From Lyophyllum atratum (Eukaryota; Basidiomycota; Agaricomycetes; Agaricales; Lyophyllaceae): a stretch of 64,000 bases of DNA. Shown here one piece after another: positions 21,225 to 31,381 of the stretch (positions are counted from its first letter, which is position 1; every line of letters begins with the position of its first letter). Under the pieces are notes generated by a model, which saw only the letters and a program-made list of their open reading frames with translations, searched no databases and had not been told where the DNA came from. A program made the translations under genes and the position numbers. The stretch is taken from the NCBI GenBank assembly GCA_014905825.1, contig JACGCN010000022.1, positions 310,001-374,000 on the forward strand, in the 5' to 3' direction.

Positions 21225-23119
21225 TCAATACCCTCCATTGCTTTTGGCATTTTTGGCAGACAGACCCTATAAGGAAACAACCAGTAAAGATCTAGCTTGA
21301 GTGAGACATCAGGAAGAAGAGCTTACCACTTCAGGGTCTACTTTATGCGTCGCATATGATTGATTGGCTTCCCAAGAGTCACCGTCAACATCGACATTTT
21401 GCCTGCAAGTACCGAATCCCGTTATTTGTAATTCTTTACAATCATAGAGTGGAATGTTCCCTACCGAACTGAAATTGACACAGTGGGCGGAGGGCGAGTT
21501 CCTCCACGAGCATTAGACGACAAATTCGATAATGAGATCCCTCCTGGCCGTGATGTTTGTGATGACTCTGTAGTATTGAAGATAGCGGTGGGGCTCTTCC
21601 TTGTGTTCACTGAAATGATTATCAAGGTAGGTTCGGGGACTGAACATGGTTTGACATACATGAAACAATGAGGGAGAATGCATATATCTTTGGCGATGTG
21701 AGAATCAACAGCAGGGCTACACTCCATATAACGTACCTTCACGACAGTGAAATCATTCAGGACTGGACGAAGTGAAGTCAATAGGGCATTCAACACACGA
21801 GGCGACGGCAGGACTACAAACAGAAGTACAGCCCAATATCCGCCTTGAAAAGAGCGAATGTCACAACCTGGCTGAGAAGGGACAGAACATTCGCTTGCAC
21901 GGTCCTGGATATGATTTGGTTGAATGACCTGATACCGGCGGAAGAGAAAAAAAGTCAGGGTCAATGTCGACACTCATAAAATATCCATATCACGTCTTCG
22001 AGCGCGCTGTTTGGCCTCTCAATCTGATCCCAAGGTAATAGACCATAGCAATGGTGATAGTCAAGTCCGCGACACTGAATGCGGATAAATCCGGATATTA
22101 GTGCAAGCGATCGGAACCGGCAAGGTCAGGCACTTACACTGACGAAACAAGCCAGATGTATCCTGAAGCCATATTTATTTAGCCGGCGGCTTCGATAGAA
22201 GAAGGAGCAGAAGTACGGACCTATAGGGCTGGAAGTCGGGCCATATCAGCAAACAGGAAAGAGGAACGAATAGCCAGTTACGCACAGCACACCACCAACG
22301 GCCGCCAAGGAACGGTGCTGGGACCAATAAACCACCACCCACAGGACAATGCCTGCAGAAGCAGTCATGATGTGGTATCAGGGACATGTTGGAAACGCGG
22401 TTTTGATGCAAGAAAAACATTCGCACCCCACTGAAGAACGGACATCGCGACAATAAAGCCTGAGAGCATCCAGTTCCGCTCTTGGCTAATTTTCCATACC
22501 CGCCAGGCGAAAAAGGTCTGGACTACAAGGCTCGTAGTGCCGCTGTAAAGGTCCCGAGAGCAATATCAGACAAACGAGATGGTGAGGCGATAAACGGACA
22601 AACACGCAGAAAATTTCGACGATGAGTGAACTGGCGTAGAGAGGTCTCAGCATCGTGCCAATGAGTTATGCTCGAATGCTTACATTGGTAGGATGGCCAT
22701 AATTTGGGGCTGAGCGTAGTTTGTCACCGTCCATAAGTAACACCAGTACCCATCTGCAACAGTGTCCACCAGGGATAAAGTGAAGACAATGCCGACTAGG
22801 AGCTTGAATATAATGCGATCCTTGGGGAAGTTCGTGTAGTATTGCCAAGCTGTTGCGAAAGAAACCTCTGTTTAACTAATTATTGTGCTCCCGTGAATCG
22901 TGCTTACATGTAGTAAGAATAACACCCATCGTCAAAAACTACATAGAACAGAGTCATAATGCCATCGGACGCGCCCAGGATTGGGATAACTCACTGAGAA
23001 GAACGTGCTGACAACCTGAGTAGAACATTGTGGCTATTATCATACCACAAAAAAAGATCGTGTCAGAAAGGGCTCACGATGGCGCCGAGTGTCAGATCTA
23101 AGGATGGCAAGCTGGCCAT
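21225..23119 (-). CDS. Seven-helix membrane protein of the DUF6534 type
   Basis: Many small exons. The start reads MASLPSLDLTLGAIV, typical for this agaricomycete family, and interrupts at a gtgagc donor. Further exons give FLTMGVILTT, then WQYYTNFPKDRIIFKLLVGI, FTLSLVDTVADGYWCYLWTV, NYAQPQIMAILP, TTSLVVQTFFAWRVWKISQE and NWMLSGFIVAMSVLQW. These match the alternating membrane helices and the YYxxFPKDR and V-Q-T-FFAWRVWxxS motifs of the DUF6534 family. The cytosolic tail is Ser/Pro-rich (RPGGISLSNLSSNARGG). The last exon ends GLSAKNAKSNGGY. The role is unknown; the fold suggests a plasma-membrane sensor. Exons between about 21980 and 22420 could not all be placed. The start codon lies 206 bp from a large transposon. 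Confidence 0.75.
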
Positions 23120-23324
23120 TGCGGGCGGGAGGTGGGCTGGGGGGATGGACGAAGGGATGCGAAGGTAATCGTCCAAACGACACGCTCATATATTGTCGAT
23201 CGGTTAAAATACTTCTGAGCCAGGCCCTTGTCGCAACATCGTTGAGTATCTTCTCGTCACTCGCTAATTCGCTGACCGCAACCTATCGTAAACCCTTTCA
23301 GATTGGTAGCTACTGAGTTCCTTG

Positions 23325-23327
23325 TCA
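23325..23327. repeat. Target-site duplication TCA, left copy
   Basis: The trinucleotide TCA immediately precedes CACTGGGGGC. The same trinucleotide follows the matching right end at 29674-29676. Confidence 0.7.
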
Positions 23328-24090
23328 CACTGGGGGCAAATCAGCATATATCCCGGGAAAAATGCTAAACAAATGTAAGAAATATTCTTTATTTGAAAAG
23401 CATTTTTCTCCATGAAAAATACAGAAAATATTTAAACTTTGTTCACCATAATTCCCAAGAGAAAACCCAAAACAAATTCATAATATGCTTATCATTTTTC
23501 TTGTATATGGTTTATCATTTTTCTCAGATATATTCTAAATTTAATCAAGTAAAGAATTTAGTTAATATTTTAAATTAAATACACATTTTTTGACAAGAAA
23601 AATCCTGAACAGATGCTACAAAGTTTCAAAATTTGTTCTGCATTTCTTCAACATCATAACCTTCGCTAAATGCTAGATAAACTTGAAATCATGACCAAGA
23701 TTTATTTTCTATTTGTCTTGAATCATGTTCACAGTTTGTTCTCCATTTTTCTTGATCAAAAACATAGGAAAAATGGTGAACACATTTGAAATATTGTTCT
23801 TCATTCATTCTCAATATTTCTCAGTCCGGAATACAAGAAAAATGATGAACACATTTAAAATATTGTTTATCATTTGTTTAGACAATGAAAAAGATTTTAT
23901 TGCAGAGAAAATTCTGAACAATGTCTTAAATTTTGTGCTGGGAAAAATGATGAAAAAATCGTGAACATTATTTAAAATGTTGCTTGCAGAATTGAGCATT
24001 TTCCATGCAGAAATATCCAGTACAGCCATCATGAGTCTTGCTCAGAGTGTGGTTGTGGGCTGTGTCTGGCGTCCTTGGGTAAACATGACC
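23328..24090 (+). repeat. Left long terminal inverted repeat
   Basis: AT-rich sequence matching the reverse complement of 28800-29673. The first 60 bases differ by about one substitution and one indel. Farther in, likeness continues through gtacagccatcatgag (about 24012) and fades after the ccttgggtaaacatga region near 24090. The outer part contains many degenerate copies of a motif close to gaaaaatgatgaacacattt, for instance near 23765 and 23838. Confidence 0.88.
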
Positions 24091-24309
24091 GTGTGAGCGA
24101 GCCATGGTGGCCTGTTTCGATAATTTTTGTGTGCTTAGATATTAGATTTTTGAATGATTGTAGTTGAGGTTTAGAATATCTTGTTAATTCAAGTTTAGAT
24201 TTTGTGAGATCCGTCGAGTGCGGACTTTGAATGATCTGGCCCACAGCCGCCCCATTCCGACGGCTTGCACAGCTGCCTTGACGGCCTTCACAGTCACTTG
24301 GCAGCCCCT

Positions 24310-27300
24310 GTGGGTTTCTAGAAAACCACTGCGTGTTTTGAGAAAACCACTGTGCATTTTGAAAAAGCCACTGTGCATTTTTCATAAGGCGGGTTTTTAG
24401 AAAACAAGTGCGCTTTAGAAAACATGTCTTTCAGAAACCAGTCATTAGAAAACTAAGGCCGGTTTTTGAAAAACCAATGCTGGAAAACTCATCTTTAAAA
24501 AACTCGGCGTTTGAAAACCAACATGGGTTGTTGGCAGTCAACACGGGGCTGCGGGGCGCGTACGGGGCTGGAGCGAGGGTTGTGGTGTCTGAATACCTTC
24601 TGCAGGTGATCAGGGAAGCCAGACAAGACAAATGAATCTTTGTTGCAATAGGGGAGTGTAAATGATTAATAAAGGTAAAATGAAATCAAGACTAACCTTT
24701 GTTGCAATAGGACAGTGTAAGGCCATGAAGGACAGCAACAACGCATGGAGGACAGCCATGACAAATGGCCTACAATGCCCGACACCAGTGACCACATGGC
24801 CGTGCCCCCATGCTGCCATTTGTACTATTTACGTGTTAATATATGTTTGAGAAAATCAGTGCCCAAACACAGGTTTTTAGAAACCACTGCGCATTTTTAG
24901 AAAACAGAGCGCGTTTTTAGAAAACACTGCAGGTTTTTAGAAACCACTGTGCGTTTTGAGAACCACTGTGCATTTTTAGAAACCACTGCAGGTTTTTAGA
25001 CACCACTGCGCGCTTTGAGAAAGCCACTGTGGGTTATTAGAAAACAGAGCGCGTTTTTAGAAACCACTGCATGTTTTCACAAAACCAACACGGAGTTTTA
25101 GAAAACCACTGTGGGCTTTTAGAAAACCACTGCGTGTTAGAAAACAGAGCGCATTTTCAGAAACCACTGCAAGTTTTTAGAAACCACACTGCATGTTTTC
25201 ACAAAACCAACACAGAGTTTTAGAAAACAGAGCGCGTTTTTAGAAACCACTGCACGTTTTCACTGCGTGCTTTGAGAAAGCCACTGCGTGCTTTGAGAAA
25301 GCCACTGCAGGTTTTTAGAAACCACTGCGTGTTTTGAGAAAGCCACTGTGGGTTTTTAGAAAACAGAGCGCGTTTATAGAAACCACTGCATGCTTTGAGA
25401 AAACCACTGTCGGTTTTTAGAAAACACTGCAGGTTTTTAGAAACCACTGCGCGTTTTGAGAAAACCACTGTGGGTTTTTAGAAAACCACTGCATGTTTTC
25501 ACAAAACCAATACAGAGTTTTAGGAAACCACTGCGCGCTTTGAGAAAACCAGGGGGGGTTTTTAGAAAACCACTGCGCGCTTTGAGAAAACCACTGCGGG
25601 TTTTTAGAAAACACTGCACGTGTTTAGAAAACCAACACGGAGTTTTAGAAAGCACTGCATGTTTTCAGAAAACCACTGCATGTTTTGAGAAAACCACTGC
25701 GCGCTTTTAGAAAACCCCTGTGCGTTTTTAGAAAACACTGCAAGTTTTTAGAAAACACTGCACGTGTTTAGAAAACCAACACGGAGTTTTAGAAAGCACT
25801 GCATGTTTTCAGAAAACCACTGCATGTTTTGAGAAAACCACTGCGCGCTTTTAGAAAACCCCTGTGCGTTTTTAGAAAACACTGCAAGTTTTTAGAAAAC
25901 ACTGCACGTTTTTAGAAAACCAACACGGAGTTCTTGAAAACGACTGTGGGCTTTTAAAAAACCACTGCGTGTTAGAAAACAGAGCACGATTTTAGAAACC
26001 ACTGTGCGTTTTTAGAAAACCACTGCGGGTTTTTAGAAAACACTGCACGTTTTTAGAAAACCAACACGGAGTTCTTGAAAACCACTGTGGGCTTTTAAAA
26101 AACCACTGTGTGTTAGAAAACAGAGCACGATTTTAGAAACCATCGTGCGTTTTTACAAAACCACTGCGGGTTTTTAGAAAACACTGCAAGTTTTTAGAAA
26201 ACCAACACGTTTTTAGAAAACCAACACGGAGTTTTAGAAAGCACTGCATGTTTTCAGAAAACCACTGCATGTTTTGAGAAAACCACTGCGTGCTTTTAGA
26301 AAACCCCTGTGCGTTTTTAGAAAACACTGCAAGTTTTTAGAAAACACTGCACGTTTTTAGAAAACCAACACGGAGTTCTTGAAAACGACTGTGGGCTTTT
26401 AAAAAACCACTGCGTGTTAGAAAACAGAGCACGATTTTAGAAACCACTGTGCGTTTTTAGAAAACCACTGCATGTTTTGAGAAAACCACTGCGCGCTTTT
26501 AGAAAACCCCTGTGCGTTTTTAGAAAACACTGCAAGTTTTTAGAAAACACTGCACGTTTTTAGAAAACCAACACGGAGTTCTTGAAAACCACTGTGGGCT
26601 TTTAAAAAACCACTGCGTGTTAGAAAACAGAGCACGATTTTAGAAACCACTGTGCGTTTTTAGAAAACCACTGCGGGTTTTTAGAAAACACTGCACGTTT
26701 TTAGAAAACCAACACGGAGTTCTTGAAAACCACTGTGGGCTTTTAAAAAACCACTGCGTGTTAGAAAACAGAGCACGATTTTAGAAACCACTGTGCGTTT
26801 TTAGAAAACCACTGCGGGTTTTTAGAAAACACTGCACGTTTTTAGAAAACCAACACGGAGTTCTTGAAAACCACTGTGGGCTTTTAAAAAACCACTGCAT
26901 GTTAGAAAACAGAGCACGATTTTAGAAACCACTGTGCGTTTTTAGAAAACCACTGTGCATTTTTAGAAAGCACTGCAAGTTTTGAGAAAACCACTATGCG
27001 TTTTTAGAAAACGGAGCACGTTTTTACAAACCACTGCACGTTTTTAGAAAACCAACATGGAGTCTTAGAAAACCACTGTGGGTTTTTAGAAAACCACTGC
27101 ACGTTTTGAGAGAACCACTATGCATTTTTAGAAAACAGTCGTTTAGAGCGCGTTTTTAGAAAATAGAGCATGTTTTTAGAAAACCACTGAGCATTTTGAG
27201 AAAACCAACACAGGTTTTTATTTAGAAAACTACTGTGGGCTTTGAATACTGTGAGTTTTTAGAACACACTGCATGTTTTTAGAAAACACTGCACCTTTTC

Positions 27301-27730
27301 AGAAACCAACACCGTCATTCAAAAACAAACATGGGTTTTTACAAAACTGAGGCAGGTTTTGAAAAAACCACTGCACCTTTTCTAGAAAACACGGCTTTAA
27401 AGAACTGGTCATTCAAAAACAAATGTGGGTTTTTACAAAACTAAGGCTGGTTTTTAGAAAACCAATGTGCGTTTTTGGAAAACGCCTCTTTTTTTTTATA
27501 AAGCTAAGGCAGGTTCTTAGAAAACCAATGCATGTTTTTAGAAAACTAAAGCTGGTTTTTAGAAGACCAATGCTGGTCTTTAAAAAACACACCTTTAAAA
27601 AACTGGTCATTCAAAAAAGAACGCGGGTTTTTTGAAAAACTCAGGTGGGTTTTGGGTGGGTTCTTCGAAAATCAAATGCATGTTTTTAGAAAATCAGTGG
27701 GTTTTTAGAAAACACGTCTTTCAAAACCAG
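24310..27730 (+). repeat. Array of 21-bp palindrome-plus-spacer repeats with higher-order units
   Basis: The basic unit is gtttttagaaaac followed by a 7-9 base spacer such as cactgcgtg, cactgtggg, cactgcag, caacacgga or agagcacg. The 13-base core is an imperfect palindrome (GTTTT-TAG-AAAAC). About 150 units are present, densest at 24850-27100 and degenerate at both ends (24370-24530 and 27300-27730). Higher-order duplication is clear: the marker gagttcttgaaaa recurs near 25930, 26071, 26376, 26578, 26719 and 26860, giving steps of 141, 305, 202, 141 and 141 bp. Another block of about 140 bp near 25624 is repeated at 25764. Because 21 bp is seven codons, spurious repetitive frames run through it. 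Confidence 0.92.
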
Positions 27731-27762
27731 TCATTCGAAGACTAGGCCTGGTTTTTTTATTA

Positions 27763-28684
27763 GGGTATTTCACAGTAGCAGATTTGGGGCGGATTTGGGC
27801 TTGATTTCGAGTTGGTGTGACGGTGGTGTATTGGACTGGGCCACTGGACATGCCCAAAGGCCATGGACAACAGTAGTATACAATTAGTCATCATACTTTG
27901 TATTCCGAAATCTCCCTTAGAATACAACAAGCACACTTTTACCCCCTCGTCGACCCTCCCTAAGGATCTCCAAGCCCTTGCTCACCTACGGTACATCGCG
28001 TACACCGCCGCCCCTGTGTAGGGTGACAGCACCCCTCCTCTAGGGTCACAAAAGTCCTGCAAAGGACAACATTGCCCCTTAGCAAGGTTACAGCTAGGCG
28101 CGACCGCCATCGCGCCCGGAGCACGTGTGGGCAGGGAACCTCAACAGGTGACCCACCCAGCAGCTCTGCCTTCCGGACCCGGCTTCAACCAACGAGAAGT
28201 CCGTGGACGCCCGATGTCACCGCCTGGCATCACAGTTGGAGTTCACTCGAAACGAGCACGAAAACCAACTCAACTTTGATCATAACAGCTGAAATCTGCG
28301 TTTCGGCGGTGTGGCACACTCAGCGGACCTCAAATTGCATAAGCACTGACATGACCGTGCCACGCAACCAGAGGCCTCAGCTTGGACACGGTCAACAACA
28401 AGGAAGTTATTTACAACAACTACTGCAAGTTTTTAGAAACCACACTGCATGATAAGCACTGACATGACCGTGCGACGCAACGAGAGGCCTCAGCTTGGAC
28501 ACGGTCAACAACAAGGAAGTTATTTACAACAACTCCAATTCCCGCCGACCTGTGGCGGGCAAATCCAGCTGAAATCAGCCACGAAATTGGTGACCCGGAA
28601 GTCCCGGTTTTCGAGGCTAAGCATCTCAAATCCGAAATGAAATCCAGCTCAAATCCGCCTCAAATCCACTACTGTGAAATACCC
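27763..28684. mobile_element. Nested 922-bp TA-flanked miniature transposon
   Basis: The ends are imperfect inverted repeats of about 50-55 bp beginning GGGTATTTCACAGTAG. The left end runs from 27763; the right end is its reverse complement ending at 28684. A TA dinucleotide flanks each side (27761-27762 and 28685-28686), as for Tc1/mariner-type insertion. The subterminal part repeats ggatttg-like words. No transposase is encoded. The surrounding 21-bp array remnants resume on the right at about 28700, so it inserted into the larger element. Confidence 0.75.
28338..28535 (+). repeat. 113-bp direct duplication carrying a fragment of the host array
   Basis: The block aagcactgacatgaccgtg through ggaagttatttacaacaact occurs at about 28341-28420 and again at 28454-28533, with two or three substitutions. 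Between the copies lies ctgcaagtttttagaaacc followed by acactgcatg. That join is also present in the array near 25168-25197. Confidence 0.8.
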
Positions 28685-28799
28685 TAATACATCTTTAAAA
28701 AACTCGTCATCAAACCAACACAGGTTTTTAGAAACTGAGGCCGGTCAACCACTGCGCGTTTCTAGAAAACACATCTTCAGAAAGCTGTCACTGCAAAAC

Positions 28800-29673
28800 A
28801 TCATGTTTACTCAAGGATGCCTGATTACTGTTCACAACCACAACTTCGAGCACCACGGTCAAACTGTCTCGCATACTGTCAACACCCCCACGATTACTCA
28901 CCTCAAAACCAGCACCAAAATCCATACCAGGCTGGTCAAGACTGCACTCTGAGCAAACCTCATGATGGCTGTACCTGATGCCACCATTTCTACATGAAAG
29001 ATGCTCAATTCTGCAAGCAACATTTTAAATAATGTTCAAGGTTTTTTCATCATTTTTCCCAGCACAAAATTTAAAACATTGTTCAGAATTTTCTCTGCAA
29101 TAAAATCTTTTTCATTGTCTAAACAAATGATAAACAATATTTTAAATGTGTTCATCATTTTTCTTGTATTTCGGACTGAGAAATATTGAGAATGAATGAA
29201 GAACAATATTTCAAATGTGTTCACCATTTTTCATATGTTTTTGATCAAGAAAAATGGAGAACAAATTGTGAACATGATTCAAGACAAATAGAAAACAAAT
29301 CTTGGTCATGATTTCAAGTTTATCTAGCATTTAGCGAAGGTTATGATGTTGAAGAAATGCAGAACAAATTTTGAAACTTTGTAGCATCTGTTCAGGATTT
29401 TTCTTGTCAAAAAATGTTTATTTAATTTAAAATATTATCTAAATTCTTCACTTGATTAAATTTAGAATATAACTGAGAGAAATGATAAACCATATACAAG
29501 AAAAATGATAAGCATATTATAAATTTGTTTTGGGTTTTCTCTTGGGAATTATGGTGAACAAAGTTTAAATATTTTCTGTATTTTTCACGGAGAAAAATGC
29601 TTTTCAAATAAAGAATATTTCTTACATTTGTTTAGCATTTTTCCCGGGATATTATGCTCATTTGCCCCCAGTG
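28800..29673 (-). repeat. Right long terminal inverted repeat
   Basis: Inverted counterpart of 23328-24090. It is slightly longer because of unmatched sequence between about 28830 and 28945. Frames of about 60 codons that appear on both repeats mirror each other and are AT-rich noise. Confidence 0.85.
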
Positions 29674-29676
29674 TCA
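29674..29676. repeat. Target-site duplication TCA, right copy
   Basis: It follows GCCCCCAGTG, the inverted end of the transposon, and pairs with the TCA at 23325-23327. Confidence 0.7.
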
Positions 29677-29884
29677 AGGGACATTCGAGGGTGTGTCTGT
29701 GCCAAATTCGTCATTCGATCGCATGTCCATGCGGGCTTTGCACCCGCACCATCAAATATGAGGCAGGGGCAGGCAGGGACGCAACGGCGCCCGCGATTTC
29801 AAGTAGCGACAATTAGGGAGATATTGGGGTCTGTAACGTTCACGACCAGGTCGTCGGAATAACTTGAACTCCCCGCAGGCATCC

Positions 29885-31381
29885 ATGGCGGACACCGCTC
29901 CGAACACTATGCTCGTACCCCTCAGCGCCCTCGATCAGAATGGTGTAGAAACTAGCAGTATCACGCTGGGCTATGTGCTCAAGAGTGTGGAAGGCGCCGC
30001 CGTAGAAGCTTCTGCGAAGCGACTGGTCGACAAATGGCGTCTGCTTGCTGGACGCCTGGAATGGGATGCCACCATTGCGACTTGGTGCATTCGGGTTCCT
30101 CTGACAGGCGACGTAAATGATCGTCTCAAATTCACCACAAGCAAGCTTGCAGTCCCGTTAGACGCGCCGATCATACCTCTCGACAAGAACTCCACCGAGG
30201 TCCTTGTCCGCCCTTCCCTCAGTTTCTTCCGCCATTCTTCTACCCCCAGCTCCCTCAGATCCTTCTCCAGCTCAAACGCCCCGATTGTTTCCATCCATAT
30301 CACGGAGCTCACCAACTGCGCCTGCATTGGAATCTCGGTGCCTCATGGGGTGTTCGACGCCTTTGGGATAGGTCAAATCATCCGAGGGTTAGATGCCGAG
30401 CTTAACAGCAAGCCCTGGACGCCACCAGTGTCGTCCGAATCCAACATCATGCGGGAGACCCTTAAGGAGCTCGCTGGGGCCGCGCCCCTCTATGACCAGG
30501 AGCCTGCTGCTCTCGCAAATATCCGACGCGAGTTTGTCGGTACCACTCTGAAAAATGTCGTGACTTTTGGAGTTGGTATTGCATATGAGTATTTCTGGAA
30601 GAAGGCAGAGGTGAAGGCGGTGTACCTCGGTGAGCAGGTGGTGGAGGACATGGTGCGGAAGGTCAAGGATGAGATCAAGAAGTCTGGAAGCGGCTGGGTT
30701 TCCACTGGAGATGTCCTAGTAGCGTGGTTCTTGAAGGTATGTGGCAACCTCAACCTGTCAGCCCATCAGACGACATCCTGACACGTAACTTGCTACTGCC
30801 AGACTGCTTACCTCAAAGAATCCGATGCTAATTCAGTATGTGTGACGACGACAATTTCCATCAGGAGTCCGCTGCTCCCAAAGAACCCGGCCTTCGAAAA
30901 CTATACCCGTGAGTATCTCTCGAGATCGTCTAATGGCTCAAAGAGTCTGAGAACATGAGTTATAGATAATAGCATCATGCCGTGCTCATGCCCAGCTCTC
31001 TCGAAGAAAGAGATCGCGACCAAGTCCATCGCTCAGCTTGCGCTCATGAATCGCCAAAGCATCGATGCAGTACGCAACGTTCCGTTCATCCAGGCGTACA
31101 ACCATTGGGTGGCTACGATTGGCGGAAACGGAATCCCTACTCGTCGGCGCGGCGCGGATTCATGGATTTTCTCTAACCAAGTCATCGGCCATCTTGACGA
31201 AATTGACTTTGGCTCGGAGATGACTGCTTTCTGGCACTGGAACGCGCCCCTTATACCTGATCATTCTGTCATCCTGAACAAATTCAAAGGTGGGTATATG
31301 ATAGAAGCCGGCATACGACGTTCCAGGTGGGAAGCAATTACAGAGGAAGTCGAAAACTCCAGGAAAGAAGGATCAGCGTAA
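29885..31381 (+). CDS. BAHD-like acyltransferase (transferase family PF02458)
   Basis: Three exons are clear: 29885-30735, about 30803-30909 and about 30966-31381, giving roughly 450 residues. The catalytic HxxxD motif is in ISVPHGVFDAFGIGQIIRGL, at the expected place about 150 residues in. The N-terminal half has the family pattern LVPLSALDQNGVETSSITLG and RLVDKWRLLAGRLEWDA. The C-terminal half includes TGDVLVAWFLK, the exon 2-3 stretch ISIRSPLLPKNPAFENYTHN, and SWIFSNQVIGHLDEIDFGSE in the region of the second (DFGWG-like) motif, here less typical. Enzymes of this type move acyl groups from CoA to alcohols or amines of secondary metabolites; the substrate is unknown. The first ATG downstream of a possible acceptor (ccgcag at 29878) is used, so a further 5' exon may exist. 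The transposon ends about 210 bp upstream. Confidence 0.8.

Larger units (their letters stand above)
23328..29673. mobile_element. 6.35-kb non-autonomous DNA transposon with long inverted repeats (CACTA-like ends)
   Basis: The two ends are inverted copies: 23328 onward reads CACTGGGGGCAAAT, and the reverse complement from 29673 reads the same. TCA flanks both sides. A terminal CACTG with a 3-bp duplication is the hallmark of the CACTA/CMC (EnSpm-type) superfamily; the fungal Plavaka lineage belongs there. Inside are long AT-rich inverted repeats, a 3.4-kb 21-bp repeat array, short unique patches (for example 24040-24290 and 24540-24850) and a nested element at 27763-28684. No open frame resembles a transposase, so the element must be mobilised in trans or be dead. 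Near-identity of the ends suggests recent movement. Kyakuja-Dileera-Zisupton elements are an alternative class. Confidence 0.85.

Noticed and set aside
23393..23964. AT-rich frames of 60-80 codons on the inverted repeats
   Set aside because: They occur in mirrored form in both repeats, have extreme AT-driven composition (Phe, Asn, Lys, Ile) and no domain.
25220..26327. Repetitive frames (KNPQWFSQNAQWF and RKPLRVF types) across the 21-bp array
   Set aside because: The period is seven codons, so any stop-free frame repeats. They lack consistent starts and follow the DNA repeat rather than protein constraint.
24310..27730. CRISPR-like array
   Set aside because: Spacers are 7-9 bp, recur many times and the host is a eukaryote; there are no cas genes.
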